Translations under genes and position numbers: made by a program
Notes under the pieces: generated by a model
What the model was told of the DNA's origin: nothing
The model's input: only the letters and a program-made list of their open reading frames with translations
The model's database searches: none
Source: Mitsuaria chitosanitabida ATCC BAA-476 = NBRC 102408
Lineage (GTDB): Bacteria > Pseudomonadota > Gammaproteobacteria > Burkholderiales > Burkholderiaceae_C
NCBI RefSeq assembly: GCF_001598255.1
Contig: NZ_BCYP01000040.1
Location: forward strand, 1-64,000
Direction of reading: 5' to 3'
DNA: 64,000 nt
Shown here: positions 17,173-27,757 of the stretch, piece by piece
Numbering within the stretch: the stretch's first letter is position 1
How the letters are laid out: every line of letters starts with the position of its first letter

Positions 17173-18588
17173 TCAGGAGGGTTGACGCGAGGCGTCCTGT
17201 CCGCCGCCCAGCACCTTGTAGAGCTGCACCTGGTTCTGCAGCTGCGCCAGGCGCACCTGCAACGCGGCCTGCTGGGCCGCGAAGCTGGAACGCTGCGCGT
17301 CCAGCAGGTCCAGCGTGGACGCGGCGCCGTTGCGGTAGCTCAGGTCCACCAGCTGCAGTCGCGTCGCCTCGGCCGCGGCCTGCGCGTCCTGGGCGCGGAG
17401 CTGCTCGTCCAGCGTGGCGCGACCGGCCAGCGCGTCGGCGACTTCCTTGAAGGCCGTCTGCACGACCTTCTCGTACTGCGCCACCGCGATCTCGCGATTC
17501 GCCTTCGCCGCCGCGACGTTGTTGCTCACGCGGCCCGCGTCGAAGATCGGCATCAGCGCCGAGCCCGCGATGCTCCACGCGCTCTGGCTGAACAGATCGC
17601 GCAGCGCGCTGCTCGCCGTGCCCACGCTGCTGGTCAGCGTGATGCTCGGGAAGTAGGCCGCGCGGGCGACGCCGATGTTGGCCTCGGCCGACACCAGCTG
17701 CTGTTCGGCCTGGCGCACGTCGGGACGACGCACCAGCACTTCCGACGGCAGGCCCGCCAGCAGCGCGCCCATGGTCTGGTCGCCCAGCTTCCGGGCCGCG
17801 GGGAGCGACTCCGGCAGCGGCTGGCCGACCAGCAGGGTCAGCGCGTTCAGGTCCTGCTGGCGCGTGCGCTCGGCCTGGGCCAGCGTCGCGCGCGCCGACT
17901 CGTACGAGGACTTGGCGGTGCTCAGGTCCAGGTTGGACGCGGCGCCGTTGTCGAACTTCAGCTGCATCAGCTTGAGGCTGTCCTCGCGCGTGGCCAGCGT
18001 CTGGCGCGTCAGCGCCAGCAGTTCCTCGTCGGCCTGCACCGCCAGATAGGCGGACGCGACGCCCGACACCAGGCTGATCTGCGCCGAGCGCGCCGCCTCG
18101 CCCGTGGCGAGGTAGGTCGCGAAGGACGCGGCGCTCTGGTTCTTCACGCGGCTGAACAGGTCGATCTCGTACGAGGTCACCTGCAGGCCCGCCTGATAGA
18201 CGCTGACGACCTTGTTGTCGCCGTTGCTGGTCGTCTGCGGACCGCGCTGGGCCGACAGGCCCAGGTTGACCGTCGGCCAGCGGTTGGCGGCCGTGACGTT
18301 GGCCTGCGCCCGCGCCACGTCCACGTTCAGCAGCGCGATGCGCAGGTCGCGGTTGTTCTTCAGCGAGAGATCGATCAGCTGCTTGAGCCGGTCGTCACGG
18401 AAGAACTGCTGCCATTGCAGCTCGGTGGCGACCTGGGCGTCGGCGGCTTCCGCGCCGGGGCCTTGCGGCCACTGCGGGGACACCGGCGCCTCCGGGCGCT
18501 GATGCTCGGGCGCGAGGTTCACGCAACCGGCCAGCAGCGCGACCGTCGCGGCCGCCGCGGCCATCACAGAGAGTTTTCTTTTCATCAT
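17173..18588 (-). CDS. Efflux outer-membrane factor, NodT/OprM family lipoprotein
   Basis: A 471-residue TolC-like channel. The N-terminus is a lipoprotein signal with lipobox LLAGC (Cys21). Then come two repeats of the outer-membrane efflux domain, with markers NRDLRIALLNVDVARAQ near 75 and LVRRPDVRQAEQQLVSAEANIGVARAAYFPSITLTSSVG near 285-325. It supplies the exit duct of the tripartite pump encoded by the two genes upstream on the same strand; only 2 nt separate it from the permease stop. Regulation is expected from the AcrR-type operator at 23248. Confidence 0.95.
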   Translation of the reverse strand: MMKRKLSVMAAAAATVALLAGCVNLAPEHQRPEAPVSPQWPQGPGAEAADAQVATELQWQQFFRDDRLKQLIDLSLKNNRDLRIALLNVDVARAQANVTAANRWPTVNLGLSAQRGPQTTSNGDNKVVSVYQAGLQVTSYEIDLFSRVKNQSAASFATYLATGEAARSAQISLVSGVASAYLAVQADEELLALTRQTLATREDSLKLMQLKFDNGAASNLDLSTAKSSYESARATLAQAERTRQQDLNALTLLVGQPLPESLPAARKLGDQTMGALLAGLPSEVLVRRPDVRQAEQQLVSAEANIGVARAAYFPSITLTSSVGTASSALRDLFSQSAWSIAGSALMPIFDAGRVSNNVAAAKANREIAVAQYEKVVQTAFKEVADALAGRATLDEQLRAQDAQAAAEATRLQLVDLSYRNGAASTLDLLDAQRSSFAAQQAALQVRLAQLQNQVQLYKVLGGGQDASRQPS

Positions 18589-18590
18589 CG

Positions 18591-21500
18591 TCAGACTCCG
18601 TCGGCGTTCTTGGCGGCTTCGATCGCCTTGGCCGGACTCGGGCCGTCCAGCTCATGCGTGTACATCTTGCGCTGGCGTTCGCTGCCCTTGAAGAAGCGGC
18701 GCACCACCAGGAAGAACACCGGCACGAACACCACCGCCAGCAAGGTCGCGGTGATCATCCCGGACAGCACGCCGGTGCCGATCGCGCGCTGGCTGGCCGA
18801 ACCGGCGCCGGTCGCGAAGAACAGCGGCGCCACGCCCAGGATGAAGGCCATCGAGGTCATGATGATGGGACGGAAGCGCAGGTGCGCCGCCTCCAGCACC
18901 GCCTCGACCAGGCCCTTGCCCTGCGCCTGCAGGTCCTTGGCGAACTCGATGATCAGGATCGCGTTCTTCGCCGACAGGCCGATGATGGTGATCAGGCCGA
19001 CCTTGAAGTACACGTCGTTGGGCATGCCGCGCAGCGTGGCGCCCGCCAGCGCGCCCAGCAGGCCCAGCGGCACCACCAGCATCACCGACAGCGGAATGGA
19101 CCAGCTCTCGTACAGCGCGGCCAGGCACAGGAAGACGGCCAGCAGCGAGAACGCCAGCAGGATGCCCGCCTGCGACCCCGACAGCTGCTCTTCGCGCGAC
19201 AGGCCCGTCCACTCGTAGCCGATGCCCGGCGGGAGCTGCGCGATCATGGACTCGAGCTCCTTCATCGCCTGGCCCGTCGAGGCACCGGCCGCGGCGTCGC
19301 CGGCCAGGCGCATCGCCGGATAGCCGTTGTAGCGCGTGGCCTGCATCTGGCCGGTGATCCAGTGGCTGGTCGCGAAGGCCGACAGCGGCACGTTGGCGCC
19401 CTGCGCGTTGGTCACGTTGATGGCCAGCACGTCCTCGGGGGTCATGCGCTTGGGCGCGTCCGCCTGCACGACGACACGCTGCATGCGGCCGGCGCTCGGG
19501 AAGTCGTTCACGTAGGCCGAGCCCAGCTGCGTGCCCAGGGTGCGGGAGATGGTGTCGTAGCCGACGCCCAGCGCCTGCGCCTTGTCGCGGTCGATGTCGA
19601 CCTGCAGCTGCGGCGCGTCCTCCAGACCGTCCGGACGCATGCCCGTGATGATCTTGCTCTTCTGCGCCATGCCCATCAGCTGGTTGCGGGCCTGCAGCAG
19701 CGCCTCGTGGCCGAGGCCGCCGCGGTCCTGCAGACGCAGCGCGAAGCCGGTGGCCGTGCCCAGTTCAGGGATGGGCGGGGGCGACAGCGGGAAGATGAAC
19801 GCGTCGCGCACCCCCACCATCATGGCGCCCATCACCCGGCCCGCCAGCGCCTGCGCGCTGTGCGCCTGGCCCTTGCGCTCGTCCCAGGACTTCAGCGGCA
19901 CGAACACCAGCGCGGCGTTCTGGCCCTGGCCCGAGAACGAGAAGCCGATCACGCCGATGGTGTCGGCCACTTCCGGCTGCTTGTGCAGGAAGTCCTCGAC
20001 GGCGGCGACGGCGGCCTCGGTCCGGTTGGACGTCGCGCCCGGGGGCAGCTGCACGTTGACGATCAGGTAGCCCTGGTCTTCGTTGGGCAGGAAGGACGTG
20101 GGCATGCGGACATACAGCCAGCCCACCACCGCGACGACGGCGACGAAGGCCGCCATCATCGAACCGCTGCGCTTGAGCAGCTTGGCGACCCAGCCCTCGT
20201 AGCCCTTGGCGGTGCGCGAGAAGCCGCGGTTGAACCAGCCGAAGAAGCCGCGCTTCTCGTGGTGGTGACCCGCCTCGACCGGCTTGAGCAGCGTGGCGCA
20301 CAGCGCCGGCGTCAGCGACAGCGCCATCAGCGCCGACAGCGCCATGGAGGCCACCATCGCCAGCGAGAACTGGCGGTAGATGTTGCCCACCGAGCCCGCG
20401 AAGAAGGCCATCGGGATGAACACCGCGATCAGCACCGTGGTGATGCCGATGATGGCGCCCGAGATCTGGCCCATCGCCTTCTTGGTCGCCTCACGCGGGC
20501 TGAGGCCCTCCTCGCTCATGATGCGCTCGACGTTCTCGACGACGACGATCGCGTCGTCCACGAGGATGCCGATCGCCAGCACCATGCCGAACAGCGTCAG
20601 CACGTTGATCGAGAAGCCCAGCGCCAGCATGACCCCGAAGGTGCCCAGCAGCGCCACCGGCACCACCAGCGTCGGGATCAGCGTGTAGCGCCAGTCCTGC
20701 AGGAACAGGTACATCACCAGGAACACCAGGATGACCGCCTCGATCAGGGTCTCGACCACCTGCGAGATCGAGATCTTCACGAACTTGGACGAGTCGTACG
20801 GGATCACGTAGTCGACGCCGGCCGGGAAGTACTTCTTGAGTTCCTCCATGCGGGCCTTGACCGCGGTCGCCGTGCCCAGTGCGTTGCCGGTGGGCGAGAG
20901 CTGCACGCCGATGCCGGTGGACGGCTTGCCGTTCAGGCGGGTGTAGGTGCTGTAGCTCTGGCCGCCCAGCTCGATGCGGGCCACGTCCTTGAGCAGGACC
21001 TTGGAGCCGTCGGTGTTGGCGCGCAGGACGATCTTCTCGAACTGCTCCTTGTTCTCCAGCTGGCCCTTGACGACGATGGTCGCCGACATGGTCTGGCTGG
21101 AGGTGTTGGGCCGGTCGCCCAGCACGCCGGCCGGGACCAGCGCGTTCTGGGCCGACACCGCGGCGTTCACTTCAGCCGGGCTGAGGTTGAACGACTGCAT
21201 CTTGGCCGGGTCCAGCCAGATGCGCATCGCGCGCTCCGAGCCGAACAGCTGCGCCTGGCCGACGCCGGCGATCCGCTGGATCTCGGGGACGACGTTGCGC
21301 GCGGCGTAGTCGCCCAGCGCGATCGGGTCCATCGAGCCGTCCTTGGACGCCATCGTCACGAACAGCAGGAAGTTGGAGCGCGACTTGTCGACGCGCACGC
21401 CCTGCTGCGTCACGGCCGCCGGCAGGCGGGGCGTGGCGCGCGAGAGGCGGTTCTGGATTTCCACCTGGGCCAGGTCGATGTTGGTGCCGGACTCGAAGGT

Positions 21501-21776
21501 CACGGTGATCGAGCCGGTGCCGTTGGCCTGGCTGATCGATTCCATGTAGGCCAGGCCGGGGGCGCCGTTGAGCTCCTGCTCGATCACGGAGACGACCGCC
21601 TCGTCCAGGGTCTTGGCCGAGGCGCCCGGGTACGCGACCGAGATCACCAGCGACGGCGGTGCCACGGTCGGGTACTGCGCCACCGGCAGCTGGGTGATGG
21701 CCACCCCGCCGAAGACCAGGATGAACAGGGCGATCACCCACGCGAAGATGGGGCGATCAATGAAAAAACGTGCCAT
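18591..21776 (-). CDS. acrB: RND multidrug efflux permease, HAE1 (AcrB/MexB) family
   Basis: A 1061-residue inner-membrane proton-driven exporter, the usual length for the family. The N-terminal segment MARFFIDRPIFAWVIALFIL is the first of 12 expected membrane helices. The TM4 proton-relay pair is in GILVDDAIVVVENVER, and KNAILIIEFAKDLQ marks TM10 with its essential lysine. Two large periplasmic loops with the pore/porter domains are present (QNALVPAGVLG, TGMRPDGLEDAPQLQ). It sits between the adaptor and outer-membrane genes with short gaps and is co-transcribed with them. Probable substrates are lipophilic drugs or dyes, inferred from family. Confidence 0.96.
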   Translation of the reverse strand: MARFFIDRPIFAWVIALFILVFGGVAITQLPVAQYPTVAPPSLVISVAYPGASAKTLDEAVVSVIEQELNGAPGLAYMESISQANGTGSITVTFESGTNIDLAQVEIQNRLSRATPRLPAAVTQQGVRVDKSRSNFLLFVTMASKDGSMDPIALGDYAARNVVPEIQRIAGVGQAQLFGSERAMRIWLDPAKMQSFNLSPAEVNAAVSAQNALVPAGVLGDRPNTSSQTMSATIVVKGQLENKEQFEKIVLRANTDGSKVLLKDVARIELGGQSYSTYTRLNGKPSTGIGVQLSPTGNALGTATAVKARMEELKKYFPAGVDYVIPYDSSKFVKISISQVVETLIEAVILVFLVMYLFLQDWRYTLIPTLVVPVALLGTFGVMLALGFSINVLTLFGMVLAIGILVDDAIVVVENVERIMSEEGLSPREATKKAMGQISGAIIGITTVLIAVFIPMAFFAGSVGNIYRQFSLAMVASMALSALMALSLTPALCATLLKPVEAGHHHEKRGFFGWFNRGFSRTAKGYEGWVAKLLKRSGSMMAAFVAVVAVVGWLYVRMPTSFLPNEDQGYLIVNVQLPPGATSNRTEAAVAAVEDFLHKQPEVADTIGVIGFSFSGQGQNAALVFVPLKSWDERKGQAHSAQALAGRVMGAMMVGVRDAFIFPLSPPPIPELGTATGFALRLQDRGGLGHEALLQARNQLMGMAQKSKIITGMRPDGLEDAPQLQVDIDRDKAQALGVGYDTISRTLGTQLGSAYVNDFPSAGRMQRVVVQADAPKRMTPEDVLAINVTNAQGANVPLSAFATSHWITGQMQATRYNGYPAMRLAGDAAAGASTGQAMKELESMIAQLPPGIGYEWTGLSREEQLSGSQAGILLAFSLLAVFLCLAALYESWSIPLSVMLVVPLGLLGALAGATLRGMPNDVYFKVGLITIIGLSAKNAILIIEFAKDLQAQGKGLVEAVLEAAHLRFRPIIMTSMAFILGVAPLFFATGAGSASQRAIGTGVLSGMITATLLAVVFVPVFFLVVRRFFKGSERQRKMYTHELDGPSPAKAIEAAKNADGV

Positions 21777-21805
21777 GTCTTGGATCCTTCCCGAGCGTCA
21801 GACGC

Positions 21806-23053
21806 TCAGCGGCTCGCCGCCGAGGCGGCGGGCGCGGCGCCCGAGGCGGCGCTGGCCGGGTTGAACGGCACCGGATTGACCGGCGCCCCCGGCACGAACA
21901 TCTTCTGGAAGCCGTCGGCGATGACCTTCTCGCCGGGCTTCAGGCCGTCCAGGACGACCCACTGGTTGCCGATGGCGTTGCCGATCTTGATCGGGCGCGG
22001 GGCGGGCTTGTTGTCGGCGCCGACCACCAGCACGGTGTCGCCCGACGAGCCGCGCGTCACCGCCTGCTGCGGCAGCAGGATGGCGGAAGGCAGCTCGGCC
22101 TGGGCGACGCGCACGCGCACGTACTGGCCGGGCAGCAGCTGGCCGTCGGTGTTGGGCACCTCGGCGCGCAGGGTGACCTGGCCGGAGGTGGGGTCGACGG
22201 TCAGGTCGGTGAACAGCAGCTTGCCGGTGCGCACGACCTTGCCGTCGTCGCCCAGCACCTCGACCTGCGCGGCGTTGGCGCCGGCGCTGCGCAGCTGGCC
22301 GGCGGCCAGGGCGCGGCGCATGTTCTGCACCTCGGTGGCGGACTGGGTGAAGTTCACGTAGACGCTGCTGACCTGCTGGATCAGCGCCAGCTGGGTGGCG
22401 TCGGAGGCGCCGACCAGGGCGCCCTCGGTCACCAGCGCGCGGCCGATGCGACCCGAGATGGGGGCGTAGACGTGGGCGTAATCGACGCTCAGCTTCGCTT
22501 GCGCGACGGCGGCCTTGGCGGCGGCGACGTCGGCGGTGGCCGACTTGGCCGCGGCGACCGAGCTGATGTAGTCCTGCTGGCTGATCGCCTTGGCGTCGGC
22601 CAGCGGCTTGTTGCGGGCGGCCTGGGCGGCGGCCTGCGCTTCATTGGCTTGCGCCTTGGCCAGCGTGGCGTTGGCGCTGTCCAGCGCGGCCTGGTACTGG
22701 GCCGGGTCGATCAGGAACAGCTGCTGGCCGGCCTTGACTTCCGAGCCTTCGGTGAACAGGCGCTTGAGCACCACGCCGTTGACGCGGGCGCGGACCTGGG
22801 CGGTGCGCAGGGCCTCGACGCGGCCCGGGAGCTCGGTCGCCAGGGCCACCGGCTGGGCGCCCACCGTGACCACGCCGACGTTGGCCGGCGGCATGCCGCC
22901 GCCGTGTCCGCCGCCCGCCTGTTCTTCCTTGCCGCAGCCGGTCAGCACGGCCGCCAGCGACACCACCAGGGGCAGCAGATAAAGCACGCGGGCACCGACC
23001 TTCAGGCCCGGACGCTCCGTCCCCGGCAGTTCTTTTGTCAGAGGGCTAGACAT
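21806..23053 (-). CDS. acrA: RND efflux periplasmic adaptor (AcrA/MexA family)
   Basis: A 415-residue membrane-fusion lipoprotein. The signal ends in LAAVLTGC (lipobox Cys near residue 35), followed by a Gly/His-rich spacer, barrel and lipoyl segments (LPGRVEALRTAQVRARVNGVVLKRLFTEGSEVKAGQ in part) and a long Ala/Lys/Gln helical hairpin (residues about 115-190). The C-terminal tail is Ala/Ser-rich. The frame is open to 23251, but the extra part covers the operator and reads as non-coding; ATG 23053 is chosen. First gene of the efflux operon, divergent from acrR. Confidence 0.94.
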   Translation of the reverse strand: MSSPLTKELPGTERPGLKVGARVLYLLPLVVSLAAVLTGCGKEEQAGGGHGGGMPPANVGVVTVGAQPVALATELPGRVEALRTAQVRARVNGVVLKRLFTEGSEVKAGQQLFLIDPAQYQAALDSANATLAKAQANEAQAAAQAARNKPLADAKAISQQDYISSVAAAKSATADVAAAKAAVAQAKLSVDYAHVYAPISGRIGRALVTEGALVGASDATQLALIQQVSSVYVNFTQSATEVQNMRRALAAGQLRSAGANAAQVEVLGDDGKVVRTGKLLFTDLTVDPTSGQVTLRAEVPNTDGQLLPGQYVRVRVAQAELPSAILLPQQAVTRGSSGDTVLVVGADNKPAPRPIKIGNAIGNQWVVLDGLKPGEKVIADGFQKMFVPGAPVNPVPFNPASAASGAAPAASAASR

Positions 23054-23247
23054 CACGATGGGATTCCTCTCGCAGTACATGTGATTCGAGTGAGCGGTCG
23101 GACCGACCCACGGACGACGGACGCGGCGCATCTTCTGGCAAGTCGCGACCCTTCGGCAACGACGGGTGAGGTCGTCGCGGATCGACAGCGTTGGCGGGAA
23201 GGCGGGAACGGCCCACTCCGGGTAGACCCGAAAGGCGTGGAGTATAT

Positions 23248-23269
23248 ACATACATTCGCGTATGTATGT
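23248..23269. promoter_or_regulatory. AcrR-type operator
   Basis: A perfect 8-bp inverted repeat, ACATACAT (23248-23255) and ATGTATGT (23262-23269), around TCGCGT, in the 241-nt gap between acrA and acrR. It is AT-rich in otherwise GC-rich DNA. The arms match the known Escherichia coli acrAB operator (TACATACAT...ATGTATGTA). It lies 25 nt before the acrR start, so autoregulation is likely as well as control of the pump. Confidence 0.88.
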
Positions 23270-23294
23270 TTCTCCCGTGTTCTAGAATCCGCCC

Positions 23295-24092
23295 ATGGCC
23301 CGCCGAACCAAACAAGAAGCCCAGGAGACACGCGCCCGTCTGCTCGACGCGGCGGAACTGCTGTTCCATGAACGCGGCGTGTCCCGCACCTCGCTGCAGG
23401 ACATCGCGCAAGCCGCCGGCGTCACGCGCGGCGCGGTGTACTGGCACTTCGAGGACAAGGTGCAGCTCTTCAACGCGATGATGGAGCGCGCCACCATGCC
23501 CCTGGAAGAGGGCTTCGACGACGCCCTGTCCGGCTACGCCGACCGCCCATTGGACGAGTTGCGCCTGCGGCTGATGAATGTCATGCACTGCGCCGTGTTC
23601 AATGCGCGCACACGCCGCGCCTTCGAGATCGCCAACCTGCGGGTGGAGTTCGTCGGGGAGATGGCCTCCATCCACGGCCGCAAGGTCGCGGCGCATCGCG
23701 AGTGGACCGCCCGCAACCAGGAGACCTTCGAGCGCGCCATCGCGCTGGGCCAGTTGCCGCGCGACCTGGACACCCACCAGGCAGCCATCGGGCTGATGGC
23801 GCTGATCGGCGGCCTGCTGCACCACTGGATCATGGACCCCGCGTCCTTCGACCTGATCGAGGTCGGGCAGGCGCGGCTGGAGCATTTCCTGTCCAGTCTG
23901 ACGGTGACCGTGCCCAACCGGTTCGCCCCGCTGACCGCGACCGAGCGCCTCACGCTGGGCCGCCAACCGCTGTGCGACGGCGGACGATCCCCCTTCGGCT
24001 CGGACGCGGATCCGCCGGCCGACCCGCCCGGGGCCGAGCCGCTGGCCAGCACCCCGACGCCCGACCCGACCGGCGATCACCCCCCTCGCTGA
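23295..24092 (+). CDS. acrR: TetR-family repressor of the RND pump (AcrR-like)
   Basis: A 265-residue regulator. The helix-turn-helix is in TSLQDIAQAAGVTRGAVYWHFEDKV-type sequence (residues 32-56), which is nearly identical to AcrR/TtgR proteins, and the ligand domain follows (residues 75-210). The C-terminal 45 residues (SDADPPADPPGAEPLAS...) are Pro/Asp-rich and longer than usual for the family, probably disordered. Divergent to acrA over a perfect AcrR-like palindrome, so it should repress the pump until a ligand binds. The assignment rests on the HTH and the operator together. Confidence 0.92.
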   Translation: MARRTKQEAQETRARLLDAAELLFHERGVSRTSLQDIAQAAGVTRGAVYWHFEDKVQLFNAMMERATMPLEEGFDDALSGYADRPLDELRLRLMNVMHCAVFNARTRRAFEIANLRVEFVGEMASIHGRKVAAHREWTARNQETFERAIALGQLPRDLDTHQAAIGLMALIGGLLHHWIMDPASFDLIEVGQARLEHFLSSLTVTVPNRFAPLTATERLTLGRQPLCDGGRSPFGSDADPPADPPGAEPLASTPTPDPTGDHPPR

Positions 24093-24191
24093 AACAATCC
24101 CGGGCGAAATCCCCGCGAATGTGAGGTCTCCCCTGGGGTGAACCCGGGTGTGCGGCGACAATACGCGGTTGCCCACGCCCGAGCCGCCGCC

Positions 24192-26690
<2,499 letters not shown>

Positions 26691-26693
26691 GCC

Positions 26694-27185
26694 TCAGCGC
26701 GACGGCGTCTCCCCGTGGGCGCCGCTCGCCGGGGCCGCGGCGGAGGTCGTCGCGGTCGTCGCGGTCGTCGCGGTCGGTGCGCTCGATGCGCTCGATGCGG
26801 CGGTCGGTGTCGACGCGGCGGCGGGAGAGGACGGCTCGCCGTCCGGCTTGAGCCACCGCCAGACCTTCCAGCCCAGGCTGACCCAGGCCCAGATCCGGGC
26901 GACACGACCGGGCGAGCGCTCCGAGCCCTCCTCCGCGTCGCCGTCGCGCCGGTTGAAGCGCCGCATCAATCCCGCGAGGCCTCCCGCCGCGGCCATCGCC
27001 GCCACGGTCCGCCACAGGCGCGGCATGCTGCCGGCCAGTCGCCACAGCGCCTGGCCGCGATCGGCCCAGCGCATCGGGCGCTCGAAGGCCTCGGCGTCAT
27101 GCAGCAGTCCCAGACGCAGTTCCGCGCTGCGCAGCTGCAGCTCGAGCTGCCGCAGCTTCAGCCGTTGACGGGCGTCGCGCCACAT
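26694..27185 (-). CDS. Hypothetical protein, YqjK-position
   Basis: A 163-residue protein whose start overlaps the stop of the holin-like gene (TGATG). The N-terminal third is a charged coiled-coil-like helix (RDARQRLKLRQLELQLRSAELRLG), as in YqjK-type proteins, followed by a hydrophobic Ala/Gly segment (VAAMAAAGGLAGLM) and a tryptophan-rich helix (ARIWAWVSLGWKVWRWL). The last 45 residues are low-complexity Ala/Thr/Ser encoded by a 9-nt tandem repeat (GTCGCGGTC units near 26752-26780). Position after a DUF883/holin-X pair suggests the yqjDEK arrangement; direct similarity to YqjK is weak. Confidence 0.65.
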   Translation of the reverse strand: MWRDARQRLKLRQLELQLRSAELRLGLLHDAEAFERPMRWADRGQALWRLAGSMPRLWRTVAAMAAAGGLAGLMRRFNRRDGDAEEGSERSPGRVARIWAWVSLGWKVWRWLKPDGEPSSPAAASTPTAASSASSAPTATTATTATTSAAAPASGAHGETPSR

Positions 27186-27595
27186 CACCAGCGCTCCCCG
27201 CCGCGAGCGGCGTCGGCGTCATCCTCGGGCGCGACCGCGCGGCGATCCCGCGCCAGCTCGGCGACGCTGGCAGCGAAGGGGCGCCCGGTCGACAGCTGCC
27301 GCTTCGCCCATTGCCAGCACAGCACCGCCGCGATCGCGAAGACCGCGCCCAGTCCCGCGCCCACCGGCGCGCGCCACTCGGCCGGCACCCACAGCAGGCC
27401 CGCGAAGATCAGCATCACCAGCGCCGCCACGCCCATCAGCAGCGCCAGCAGCAACGCGGTCAGCGCGCCGAACAGCCGCAGCAGCTCGGACTGCAGCTCC
27501 ACGCCCAGCAGCTCCAGCCGCACGCGCGCCAGTTCCAGCGCCCGCTCGGCCATCCGGCGCAGCCGGTCCGCCAGGCTCGGATCGTGTGCATCCAT
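27185..27595 (-). CDS. Phage-holin-like inner membrane protein (YqjE family)
   Basis: A 136-residue protein with a cytoplasmic helical N-terminus (LADRLRRMAERALELARVRLELLGVEL), two hydrophobic helices (about 43-68 and 76-96) and a short charged tail. This plan is that of the holin-X/YqjE family, small inner-membrane proteins usually encoded next to DUF883 (YqjD) proteins that bind stationary-phase ribosomes. The ATG at 27595 has AGGAG nine nt upstream. The DUF883 gene expected directly before it is 2.5 kb away at 30078-30383, on the other side of a large plus-strand gene. Confidence 0.8.
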   Translation of the reverse strand: MDAHDPSLADRLRRMAERALELARVRLELLGVELQSELLRLFGALTALLLALLMGVAALVMLIFAGLLWVPAEWRAPVGAGLGAVFAIAAVLCWQWAKRQLSTGRPFAASVAELARDRRAVAPEDDADAARGGERW

Positions 27596-27757
27596 CGATT
27601 GTTTCTCCTCTGTGACGCGCCCCTCGGAGTGCGGAAGCTATCACTGAATCGGGGGAAACGAGGGCGATCTTTGGGGATGCGGCCCGCAGGCGTTGGGCTA
27701 CAGTGCGCAGTAACGCTTGGTTGCGCCCCGCGCCGCCGGACAGACAAGGTCCTCTCA

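Noticed and set aside
18654..22361. Plus-strand open frame of 1235 codons opposite the RND pump
   Set aside because: Shadow of acrB and acrA. The composition is arginine- and histidine-rich without family motifs, while the opposite strand has a complete RND pump.
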